Shown here piece after piece: positions 51,774 through 59,364 of a DNA stretch of 64,000 bases; positions within the stretch are counted from its first letter, which is position 1, and each line of letters begins with the position of its first letter. A program made the translations under genes and the position numbers. The stretch comes from G963677085 sp963677085 (lineage in GTDB: Bacteria; Planctomycetota; Planctomycetia; Pirellulales; Thermoguttaceae). The notes below the pieces were generated by a model that searched no databases, was not told the origin of the DNA, and saw only the letters and a list, made by a program, of their open reading frames with translations. The DNA is taken from positions 5,084,001 through 5,148,000 of the forward strand of contig CAXXFH010000004.1 of NCBI GenBank assembly GCA_963677085.2, given 5' to 3'.

Positions 51774-52508
51774 ATGAGGGAAGAGACTTCTGTCGAACTA
51801 CCAGGGCTGGATTGCGGGCTCTGTGGATACCGTACTTGCGAAGAATTGTCTGCGCGACTCGCGGACGAACCTGATTTGATCCGCCGGTGTATCCATCTGA
51901 CTGGTAATCAGATGCCGGGACTCCAGACTGCGAGAGGCAGTTGTCGACCGACGGCTTCCAGCAGCTCGGAATGCTTTGAAGGCGGGACCACGGCATGTGC
52001 GGCCTGTGCAGGTGTGGCGACGCGCCCCCAGCCGGAACTTACGTGGCGCGACAGCCTCGATCGGCAAATCGATTTCTATCTGGAACATTTTCCCGAGGAC
52101 CCAGGGCCTCGCGAGATCATCATTCCGCACAATCCGATGCTGACGCGTGAGTTGGACATTCAGGTGGGAGATACGTTGATCGGCCGACCGCTGGGGATGT
52201 CGTGTGGGTGTCCGATCACGCATTGTGGCGTGGCGATTGAAGTGGACCAGCGGACCGGTGTCATCGTTTGGTGCGTGACCGGACCGCTCGGGCCGCGCCA
52301 ACACGGCTACAAGGACCTGGGCTATTACATTGCCGAAGGGTACGAAGGGCTGGTACAGCATTCCCAGTGCGAAATCAAAATCGGCATGAGGTATTTCTTC
52401 CAGCCGCGAATGTGCATGTTGCAATGGCGCCACAGCGGATTGGTGAATTACGTCAACCGGCTCGACAACGCCATCCAACTACGGCTGGAAGGGTTGTGGA
52501 TCGGGTGA
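51774..52508 (+). CDS. Fe-S (CX2CX4CX16C) domain protein, third gene of the module
   Basis: 244 residues from ATG 51774, which lies 8 bases behind AAGGAT (the ATG at 51768 is too close). DCGLCGYRTCEELSARL to RRC gives Cys14, 17, 22 and 39: C-X2-C-X4-C-X16-C, the [4Fe-4S] motif of the RnfB / corrinoid Fe-S protein type domain. Further cysteines occur in CFEGGTTACAACAG and in GMSCGCPITHCGVAIEV. The C-terminal ~150 residues (IIIPHNPMLTRELDIQVGDT, KDLGYYIAEGYEGLVQHSQC, MRYFFQPRMCMLQWRHSGLV) are conserved-looking but unknown to me. It is soluble. It could be the electron-donating or target partner of the GTPase and ATPase. Confidence 0.85.
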   Translation: MREETSVELPGLDCGLCGYRTCEELSARLADEPDLIRRCIHLTGNQMPGLQTARGSCRPTASSSSECFEGGTTACAACAGVATRPQPELTWRDSLDRQIDFYLEHFPEDPGPREIIIPHNPMLTRELDIQVGDTLIGRPLGMSCGCPITHCGVAIEVDQRTGVIVWCVTGPLGPRQHGYKDLGYYIAEGYEGLVQHSQCEIKIGMRYFFQPRMCMLQWRHSGLVNYVNRLDNAIQLRLEGLWIG

Positions 52509-52877
52509 CGGGCGGGGGAGGTATTTATTTCGGGGCGACCGACCAGACCAAGTGAGAACGACAGCGACGCACGTTTTCCTGCCGCTGCGTGCCTCGTCAC
52601 AAAACGGGAAATAGACCGGGCGCACGGCCGTCACGCCTCCGACGGTCATGCGTCCGCGAAGTGCCGCGACCAACGCTCGCAACACGGGCAGGGGCAACGT
52701 TGCCACGGCCTTTTCGAAACCCGAAAAGGACGTCCTGCCGACGTTTTCGCTTCGGACAACAGGCCAAGTAAAAGACCCGGGCTGCCGCAAACTTCTCGGG
52801 CAAGCTGTCGCAGTAGCAGTCGCTGGCCAGCAAAGGGACGTAGGGCAGCGGATGCAAGTTCCCGCAAGGGTACTGCG
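52509..52877. other. Intergenic region, no gene recognised
   Basis: About 370 bp between convergent genes. A minus-strand frame (52479-52790) contains MTVGGVTAVRPVYFPFCDEA but lacks family resemblance and a start site. Nothing else is seen. Confidence 0.4.
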
Positions 52878-54227
52878 TTACCGGCTAACCACGAGCATCA
52901 TGCCCGACATCTCCGGTGAGGCCACCGGTGTGAACACTACCGAGCGATGCCGCCGATCGGTCTGGTTTATGGAACGGCAGGCCAGGTAGGCCATCGTCCA
53001 GCCGAGGCAGACTTGCGACAGGTAATGGGCGTTGTCGTTGATGCGCGAGTAGCCGGTAAGTGTCGAGCAGAGATAGAACGTGGCCTTGTTCCATGGGTTG
53101 TCGGTCATCATCGCCAGAGTGATGAAGGGCACGGCGCCGATGAAGGCGTGGCCGCTGACGGCGTTATTGTCGTCGAACGGTTTCCACTGCGACTCGTGCG
53201 AGGTTTCGCCCGGCCGGGAGCCGCCCAAGCAATACTGCATCAGCAGCATCGGTGGAGCGCCCACCAGATACGCCCGGGTCGCCCGAGCGCCGAACCCACC
53301 TGCGTCGGCCAACAACGGCCAGTCGTCGAAGTACGCGCCGGCCAGGGCCAAGCAGGCCACCGACGGAATAATGAGATGGCCTTCGCCGAACGTCTTCCAG
53401 AACGACGCCAGGTCGTCGGTCCCAGGGCTTCGCATGTCGCGTTGATACCAGCCCTGAAAATTGTCGTCCATCGACGTGTTGGCCAGTACCGCACCGAAGG
53501 CCAGCACCAGCCCGAAGTCGGCCGCCGTTTGCCAATGGTAGTAGTTGTGGTAGTCGCAGCAGACATCGGCGAAAAATCCCTGCCGGCGGCCCTGTTCGCC
53601 GCACGGAATGTCTGCGCCGGCTGGCGAAAGGCTGCACCAATCGGCAGCATCTGTTGCCGGCATCTCGTCGGCCGCGAAAGCCGGGCTGTCCGAGTAAGGG
53701 CAGGCCAAGTGGCTCGCCGCGAGCACGCGGGTATCGATCGGCGGCAGACGCAGTGGCTCGTCGAGCGACCGCTCGAGATGCATCGCAGGCGTAAAGGTTG
53801 GCTCGACCGATGGCCGTGACGGTATCAACGGCGATGCGCACTGCCAGGAGGTGGCCACTACCGGCGCCGGCTGACACGCCCGATCGATGGGCACCGCGTA
53901 GTCGGCCGTCGTGTGCTTCGTGTCGTCGTGCTTGACCATGCCATGCGCGGCTTCGACCTGTCTGCTACTGAGGCGTTTGGGGGCCAGGTGCTCGGGGTCG
54001 ACGTTTGCGGCGTTGATGCTCGACTGGCCGAGCAGCGGCTCGTGCGACGCAAGCTGCCACGGTTGACTACAGCCGGCCGTGGCGGCCATCAGAGTGCCGG
54101 CAAGCAGCGCTCGGAACGTCGCCCGTAGCGTCGCCAGTAGCAGGAGTTCCCCCAAAACAAACCTCCAGCCCACCAAGCCGCAACCGGCCAAGTAGAAAGT
54201 CCCCGTGGGCGCGCACGCCGAGCGCAA
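52878..54227 (-). CDS. PAP2-family phosphatase, lipoprotein-like
   Basis: 449 residues. The N terminus has a hydrophobic segment ending LLAGTLMAATAGCSQ, which looks like a lipobox (Cys ~53), so the true start may be internal. A long low-complexity region (55-200) precedes the type-2 phosphatidic acid phosphatase core: DFGLVLAFGAVLANTS, FWKTFGEGHLIIPSVACLAL, GGSRPGETSHESQWKPF, NAVSGHAFIGAVPFITLAMM (SGH motif with His) and SRINDNAHYLSQVCLGWTMA (SRxxxxxHxxxD-like motif, D replaced by Q/C region). The last acidic residue of the third motif is not obvious, so activity on lipid phosphates is likely but unproven. It is anchored on the outside of a membrane. Confidence 0.82.
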   Translation of the reverse strand: MRSACAPTGTFYLAGCGLVGWRFVLGELLLLATLRATFRALLAGTLMAATAGCSQPWQLASHEPLLGQSSINAANVDPEHLAPKRLSSRQVEAAHGMVKHDDTKHTTADYAVPIDRACQPAPVVATSWQCASPLIPSRPSVEPTFTPAMHLERSLDEPLRLPPIDTRVLAASHLACPYSDSPAFAADEMPATDAADWCSLSPAGADIPCGEQGRRQGFFADVCCDYHNYYHWQTAADFGLVLAFGAVLANTSMDDNFQGWYQRDMRSPGTDDLASFWKTFGEGHLIIPSVACLALAGAYFDDWPLLADAGGFGARATRAYLVGAPPMLLMQYCLGGSRPGETSHESQWKPFDDNNAVSGHAFIGAVPFITLAMMTDNPWNKATFYLCSTLTGYSRINDNAHYLSQVCLGWTMAYLACRSINQTDRRHRSVVFTPVASPEMSGMMLVVSR

Positions 54228-54563
54228 GCACCATTCGGGAGCAGAAAACCACGAGACGAGAATCTGGGTCGATGAAACGAACCGGTCCGGCGTGCGAGTT
54301 CCAGAGGAGCGAGGCTCCGAGGAGGCCGCCGTGCACGGTTACGAAAAGTCATCGGAGCTTGCCTGGCGGGAGCATTAGGTACCACCGTTGCAGGAGGAAG
54401 AGTCGGCCGGACCGGAATGACCGTTAAAATCGGAGGGGTCTCCCCAAATCCACCAGGTTAACGCACCTGCCATGCATCACCGCAAGCACTGCATCCACTC
54501 GTGGAGGGTGCCGGAGATGATCCCAGCCAGGAGAACAGGTGAGGCGTCCAAAGCGAAATTGGC
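54228..54563. other. Intergenic region, no gene seen
   Basis: About 330 bp between the PAP2 gene start and the tRNA terminator. Short basic frames only; no repeat family recognised. Confidence 0.4.
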
Positions 54564-54608
54564 GCAAAAAGAACGCCCGGAAGTCGCCAAAATCGACGAC
54601 TTCCGGGC
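54564..54608 (-). terminator. Rho-independent terminator of the tRNA gene
   Basis: Read on the minus strand: GCCCGGAAGTCG / CGACTTCCGGGC stem (perfect 12 bp), 10-base loop, then GTTCTTTTTG. It ends transcription from the tRNA just upstream. Confidence 0.9.
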
Positions 54609-54619
54609 CATTGCATGAG

Positions 54620-54693
54620 TAGCGGCGCAGGGACTCGAACCCCGGACACGCGGATTATGATTCCGCTGCTCTAACCAACTGAGCTACGCCGCC
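54620..54693 (-). tRNA. tRNA-Met (anticodon CAT)
   Basis: 74-nt cloverleaf on the minus strand: acceptor GGCGGCG / CGCCGCT (first pair G-U), D-arm GCTCAGTTGGTTAGAGC, anticodon stem-loop GCGGA-ATCATAA-TCCGC with CAT at positions 34-36, T-arm CCGGGGTTCGAGTCCCTG, discriminator A; CCA is not encoded. It has the elongator form (normal first pair, no initiator C-A mismatch). tRNA-Ile2 with lysidine-modified CAT is the alternative; the D-arm and anticodon stem look like Met. Confidence 0.93.
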
Positions 54694-54815
54694 GTGTTGT
54701 GTAAGTGCTTGATTTGCAGTGCTTTACGCGGTGTGCTTTAGTCAAGGGTCGAGGCGACGACAACCACTTCGACACCACTACACCCGCTACTACACCTCCT
54801 ACACCCGATGCACCA

Positions 54816-55629
54816 ATGCCGAAGCCCGAAAAACCTCGACCTGATTTTCCACTCTTCGCCCATGCTACAGAACAGTGGGCAAAGAAGGTACGAAGGCAAG
54901 TTTTACTACTTCGGCCCTTGGGATGCTCCTGAATCGGCCGAAGCCCGCTTCCAACTTTGGGAAAAAGCCGGACGCCCGGCCGAAGTTCCCAAGCTCTTTA
55001 ATCTAGCATCTGAGGGGTCGGGTGCCAAGTCACCCAAACGTCGGAAGGGGTTCCCCCTATGGGCTCACCCCAACGGCCAATGGGCCAAAAAGATCGGCGG
55101 CAAAGTCCACTACTTCGGTCCCTGGGATGCTCCCGACCAAGCACTGGACGAATACCATGCCTTGCTCCGGAAGCTACACGACCCGATTGAGGAGGGGACA
55201 CCACTGGAATTGGAGAACTTAGTCAACCTCTTCCTGAATGCGAAGAAGCTGGCGGTACCTCGGGAGATGACTGACCGCACGTGGGGAGAATACAAGGCGA
55301 CTGGTGAACAATTGATTAGTATTCTCGGCCGTGGCTTTCGAGTGGACAAGCTGAGCCCGAATGATTTTGGCCGGGTGCGGGCCGAAATGGCAAAAGGCAT
55401 CGCACCAACCACGCTGTTTAGTCGCATTGGGCGGGCACGGGCGATCTTCAACTGGGCCTACAAGACCGAACTCATTAAGGCACCCCGAGTAAGGAAAAGG
55501 TGCCAGGAACCGATGTTTTCCCTGGGCCACCGACTACCCTACGGCTGTCGATTTCGCTCTTCAAGAAGGTCCTGGTGGCGTTGTACTGAAACAGGAAGTA
55601 CCTTGATCTTCACTGATACGATCACCTGA
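54816..55629 (+). pseudogene. Broken planctomycete-type phage integrase, catalytic domain missing
   Basis: MPKPEKPRPDFPLFAHATEQ from ATG 54816 is the AP2-like arm typical of planctomycete tyrosine recombinases, but the frame is lost near 54892-54895 (CGAAGGC, one extra base) and continues one frame over as YEGKFYYFGPWDAPESAEAR. A second copy of the same arm follows (KGFPLWAHPNGQWAKKIGGK and VHYFGPWDAPDQALDEYHAL). The core-binding helix domain is present (FRVDKLSPNDFGRVRAEMAK, ARAIFNWAYKTELIKAPR). At about 55495 similarity stops and the Arg...His-x-x-Arg...Tyr catalytic domain is absent; the remainder to 55629 is unrelated. It sits beside tRNA-Met, a common integration target. It is a remnant of an integrated element. 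Confidence 0.88.
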
Positions 55630-56075
55630 TGCCTACAATGAGTTTGAGGTTCTGCGTATGGGACCGGTTGAAGGCGCAACTCCAATTATCCTATAAGCCA
55701 ATGAACGTAGAAGAACTCCTAGATCTCTTGCGTCGCTATGAGGCCACTGGCTGTCTTGTTGATGTGGTTCAAAATGCAATTGCACGATTAGAATCATCGA
55801 CTTCCGTGCAGGTCGTCGTTGGGGAACAACAATCTCATGATAAGTTACTGAACATTTATGAAGGCCGTCTCCGTCGGACGAAGATGCGTGGAATAGAGAT
55901 TCCCGGATTAGTCGAGACAGTTGCATCGTTCAATCGCGTCAAAGGAACGCTTCGTGGCGGATATGCCCAAACCGATGGTGGCCTCATCTATTTTTGGATC
56001 GACGATGTAGGTAAAATGGCGGGTTGTGTATTGAAGCCATCAGGTACGGACTTGGAGCCAGATCTTGACACGTGA
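55629..56075 (+). CDS. Orphan ORF of unknown function in the integrase remnant region
   Basis: 148 residues; a later start MNVEELLDLLRRYEATGCLV (ATG 55701) is equally possible. The region is more AT-rich than its surroundings, suggesting acquired DNA. The sequence has a helical N-terminal half (LLDLLRRYEATGCLVDVVQN) and a beta-rich C-terminal half (GTLRGGYAQTDGGLIYFWID). No signal, membrane helix or catalytic motif is visible. I do not recognise it. Cargo of the lost mobile element is possible. Confidence 0.45.
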   Translation: MPTMSLRFCVWDRLKAQLQLSYKPMNVEELLDLLRRYEATGCLVDVVQNAIARLESSTSVQVVVGEQQSHDKLLNIYEGRLRRTKMRGIEIPGLVETVASFNRVKGTLRGGYAQTDGGLIYFWIDDVGKMAGCVLKPSGTDLEPDLDT

Positions 56076-56141
56076 CATCGTGCAATAAAAATGGCCAGAT
56101 GTCATGTCCACGTCGGCACGAATGAGTCGACGATCGTGTTA

Positions 56142-56176
56142 CTGATAGTCGGCGCCGTGCTTGCGCTGACTATCAG
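56142..56176. repeat. Inverted repeat after rpoN
   Basis: CTGATAGTC (56142-56150) and GACTATCAG (56168-56176), with flanking CGATCG on both sides. It could end transcription from rpoN, which stops 120 bp to the right on the minus strand, but no T-run is present. Confidence 0.5.
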
Positions 56177-56297
56177 GCGATCGAAAAAGAAGCGAGTTCT
56201 ACGCCACGTCACTCTCGGATCGTTGGCCAAGCCTCACTGACATGGGTGGCGGCCGCGTTTCCGTGGAATGGGGGTTGCTGAGGCGACTTGGGCATCG

Positions 56298-57797
56298 CTA
56301 TTTGCCGTTGGTCGCGCCCCATTGGCGGCGTTGGCGCGAGCTGGGGATGTTCATTGCTTTGCGGTACTTCGTTACCGTGCGGCGGGCGACGGTGATGCCG
56401 GCGTCGGCCAGGTCTTTGACCAGTTGCTCGTCGCTTTTCGGATGCTGCTTGTCTTCGTTGTCGACTAGCTCTTGCAGCTTGATGCGCACCGTGTCCCAGG
56501 CTACTTCTTCGCCGTCGGCGCTGACGGTGCCGCCGACGAAAAACCGCTTCAGCGGGAAGATTCCGCGGGGCGTTTGGATCCACTTGTCGTCGACCGCCCG
56601 GCTGACCGTGGTCACGTGGACGCCCACCTTGTCGGCGATCTGCTGCATCTTCAGCGGCTCGATCGATTCCGGACCCTTGTTGAGAAATTCGACCTGATGA
56701 TCGACGATGGCTTGCGACACCCGGGTGAGCGTGCTGCGGCGCTGTTCGATCGAGTCGATCAGCCACTGCGCTGAGTTGATCTTTCGTTTGATGTAATCGC
56801 GGGTTTCGTCGTTCGTGTCGCCGCGTTGGAAGAGTTTGCGGTAGTAAGGGCTGATGTAAAGATCGGGCGTGTCGCCGTCTTCCAAGCGAACCGAGTAGCG
56901 ACCGTCTTCCGCCTGGTCGACGAACACGTCGGGCGTTACCGGCGGGGCTACCGATTCGGCAAACTCGGCGCCTGGGTTGAGGTTCAGGTGGCGGAGTTCC
57001 TGGATAGCTTCCTGGATCAACTCGATAGAGAAACCCGTCGCACGGCTGATGGCCGGCAGGCGGTTGTGCTCGAGGTCTTCCAGGTGAGCGCTGATGAGCG
57101 TTTGCAGTTGCTCGTAGTAGGGCATTCCCGGCGTGAGCTGCAGCAGCAGACACTCGCGCAGGTCGCGCGCCCCGACGCCGGGCGGGTCGAGCTTTTGGAT
57201 CAACGCCAGGGCCTCTTGGGCCAGGGCGAGATCGGTTTGCGAGGCGCCGGCCCCCAGCAGGTCTTCCAGCCGGCTGGGCAGGCGGCCCGAGGCGTCGAGG
57301 TTATAGATGATGCGGTCGCACATCGCCCGAAGCTCGGGCGCCAAGTCGAACCAACCCAACTGATCGTGGAGATAGTCGTGCAGCGTTTGCGGCCGGGCCT
57401 CCATGTTGGCCATGGCGTCGAGCTTCCGCTCGCCGGCTTCCTCGGTTTGGTTGCGCGAGGGACGCGAGCGCTCTTCGAAGTGGTCGGGCCACTCCTCGTC
57501 CATCTTCATCAGACGCTCGAAGTCGTCCTCGTTGTTTTTGGTCTCGTCGATGACCAATTCGCGCTCTTCGTCGGTGGGCGCGTCGGGCGATTCTTGCTGT
57601 TCCGGTTCCGCGGTGTCGACGGACAACTCGGGGTCTTGTTCCTGCAACTCCAATACGGGATTTTCCTCCATCTCTTGCTCGATTCGCTCTTGCAGGGCGA
57701 GGATCGGAAGCTGGAGGATCTCCATCGATTGGATCATCCGCGGTGCCAGCACCTGCTTCTGAACCATCTGGAGGTTTTGACCGAAAGAAAGTCGCAT
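56298..57797 (-). CDS. rpoN: RNA polymerase sigma-54 factor
   Basis: 499 residues. Region I: MRLSFGQNLQMVQKQVLAPR then MIQSMEILQLPILALQERIE, the Gln/Leu-rich activator-interaction part. An acidic region II (~60-120) follows; then the core-binding domain (LHDYLHDQLGWFDLAPELRA, LDPPGVGARDLRECLLLQLT), the HTH (MQQIADKVGVHVTTVSRAVD) and the RpoN box ARRTVTKYRK that reads the -24 element. It directs polymerase to TGGCAC-N5-TTGC promoters under AAA+ activators. One such promoter occurs at 50089. The gene is single; a long leader lies upstream. Confidence 0.98.
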   Translation of the reverse strand: MRLSFGQNLQMVQKQVLAPRMIQSMEILQLPILALQERIEQEMEENPVLELQEQDPELSVDTAEPEQQESPDAPTDEERELVIDETKNNEDDFERLMKMDEEWPDHFEERSRPSRNQTEEAGERKLDAMANMEARPQTLHDYLHDQLGWFDLAPELRAMCDRIIYNLDASGRLPSRLEDLLGAGASQTDLALAQEALALIQKLDPPGVGARDLRECLLLQLTPGMPYYEQLQTLISAHLEDLEHNRLPAISRATGFSIELIQEAIQELRHLNLNPGAEFAESVAPPVTPDVFVDQAEDGRYSVRLEDGDTPDLYISPYYRKLFQRGDTNDETRDYIKRKINSAQWLIDSIEQRRSTLTRVSQAIVDHQVEFLNKGPESIEPLKMQQIADKVGVHVTTVSRAVDDKWIQTPRGIFPLKRFFVGGTVSADGEEVAWDTVRIKLQELVDNEDKQHPKSDEQLVKDLADAGITVARRTVTKYRKAMNIPSSRQRRQWGATNGK

Positions 57798-58068
57798 GGA
57801 TACAGATTGCCTAGGGAGTTATTCGAGTTTGCCAGTTGTGGTGGCCGTCGCTGCTCGAGCAGTCAAACGGTTGCCGTTGTTCCGGACCACGCTCGCCACC
57901 CGCCGCTGAAGCGGCCTGGTAAATTATACGTTACAGCGGTCGCTGTGGATCGATCGGCTCGCCCATTGCAGTTGTCATCGGTCGGAAGTTATCCCCCCGG
58001 GCGGCAAGTCGGATTGTCGGATTACAGCGTTTCGGCCTTTTCGTGTCGTCACACGGGGGGGACTAGCT

Positions 58069-58671
58069 TCAGAGAAACTCCTGACGGCCGGAAAGCGCGT
58101 CGGCAAGAATCTCCTTATTGGCAAACTCCAGCACGCTGCCGGTGGTGATACCGCGGGCCAATCGGGTGATGCGGACGGGCATCTCGGCCAAAAGGTTCGA
58201 TATGTGTAACGCCGTACCGTCGCCTTCCAGGGTCGGATTGGTCGCCATGATCACTTCGGTATACGTGCCGGTGCGCACCCGGTCGACCAGTGCGTCGATT
58301 GTCAACTGCTCGGGGCCAATTCCCTCCAGCGGCGCGATCCGCCCCAGCAACACGTGATACAAGCCACGATAGGTGCCTGCCTGCTCTAGGGCAATCAGGT
58401 CGCGCGGTTGTTCGACCACGCACAACAGGCTTCCGTCGCGGCGTGGATCACGGCAGATCGAGCAGAGTTCTTCTTCCGCCAGGTTGTAACACTGGCGGCA
58501 ATATCGCACGTTTTCCTTGACCGCGCGAATGGCGTCGGCCAAGGCCAACGCTTCGTTGCTGTGCATGCGCAGGATGAAGTACGCCAAACGCTCGGCCGAT
58601 TTTTTACCGATACCGGGCAGCTTGGCGAACTGGTCGATCAGGTTGTTGACCGATTGGGTGACTTCGGACAT
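58069..58671 (-). CDS. recR: Recombination mediator RecR
   Basis: 200 residues from ATG 58671 (MSEVTQSVNNLIDQFAKLPG), length as usual. N-terminal helix-hairpin-helix LPGIGKKSAERLAYFIL, zinc finger CRQC..C..C (YCRQCYNLAEEELCSICRDP), Toprim domain LLCVVEQPRDLIALEQAGTY with Glu, and VIMATNPTLEGDGTALHISN, GITTGSVLEFANKEILADAL. RecR with RecO/RecF loads RecA at gaps. It is third in the dnaX-ybaB-recR order, separated from ybaB by ~245 bp of degenerate short repeats. Confidence 0.97.
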   Translation of the reverse strand: MSEVTQSVNNLIDQFAKLPGIGKKSAERLAYFILRMHSNEALALADAIRAVKENVRYCRQCYNLAEEELCSICRDPRRDGSLLCVVEQPRDLIALEQAGTYRGLYHVLLGRIAPLEGIGPEQLTIDALVDRVRTGTYTEVIMATNPTLEGDGTALHISNLLAEMPVRITRLARGITTGSVLEFANKEILADALSGRQEFL

Positions 58672-58915
58672 GGTGATTTGTTCAAATACGAAATCCAAAT
58701 GTCGAAACCCGAAATAACTTCAAAATGAGAAAAACCAAAGGCTCAAAAAAATGCGAGGCAGACACCTCCGCGTAGCAACGGAATCCGTACGCTGGATTCT
58801 CATGTGGTTCTGAACCTATTTTCATTCCTCACGGTTTTGTCATTACCATTTGGGTGATTTGAAGTTGTTTCGTATTTCGTGCTTCGGATTTATCCAGCTT
58901 GTTTTCTCGCGGATC

Positions 58916-59347
58916 CTAAACGTCTTTCTCGGGCTTGGTCGGCTCGTCGGCGTCGTCTTCCGGCGTTGGGGTGTCGCTGGTTGAAGTGTCGCTGCCTTCG
59001 GGATTCATGAACTTGGCCAGCGTGTCCTGCAAGCCGGGAAGCTCCAGGCCGCCGGTCAATTCTTTCATGACCTCGGCATGAAGCTGTTTTCCATTTTGGA
59101 TCGCCTGATTCACTGCGGCGGCTACCAAGTCTTCGAGCATCTCGTGGTCGCCCTGCTTGACCAACTGTTCGTCGATCGTGCAGCGCAGCACTTCCATCAG
59201 GCCGTTAACTTCGATTTCGACCATGCCACCGCCGGCGCTGCCAACCGCCCGCTTTTTCTTGAGCTCCTCGGTGAGCCCTTGCATTTGCGTACCGATTTGT
59301 TGAGCGCTCTTCAGCAGCGATCCAATATTCGAGAGTCCTTTGAACAT
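58916..59347 (-). CDS. Nucleoid-associated protein YbaB/EbfC
   Basis: 143 residues. MFKGLSNIGSLLKSAQQIGT, QMQGLTEELKKKRAVGSAGG and GMVEIEVNGLMEVLRCTIDE, EMLEDLVAAAVNQAIQNGKQ match the EbfC/YbaB tweezer-shaped DNA-binding family. An extra acidic C-terminal tail (GSDTSTSDTPTPEDD...) makes it longer than the usual ~105-110 residues. It lies 17 bp after dnaX. Its role is nucleoid organisation, and conserved linkage to dnaX and recR is general in bacteria. Confidence 0.95.
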   Translation of the reverse strand: MFKGLSNIGSLLKSAQQIGTQMQGLTEELKKKRAVGSAGGGMVEIEVNGLMEVLRCTIDEQLVKQGDHEMLEDLVAAAVNQAIQNGKQLHAEVMKELTGGLELPGLQDTLAKFMNPEGSDTSTSDTPTPEDDADEPTKPEKDV

Positions 59348-59364
59348 GATTTCGAGTCTTTGTT

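Noticed and set aside
52479..52790. 103-codon minus-strand frame between the Fe-S gene and the PAP2 gene
   Set aside because: It overlaps the Fe-S gene end, has no start signal and no recognisable domain.
55495..55530. GGTGCCAGGAACC motif at the integrase break, resembling REP elements linked to Y1 transposases
   Set aside because: It is a single short occurrence, and the resemblance is from memory only.
54500..56240. Search for a duplicated tRNA end marking attachment sites
   Set aside because: No second copy of the tRNA T-arm/acceptor sequence was seen near the integrase remnant, so no att site is annotated.
56826..58148. 440-codon frame antisense to rpoN
   Set aside because: Shadow frame, crosses the rpoN start region, and has no family resemblance.
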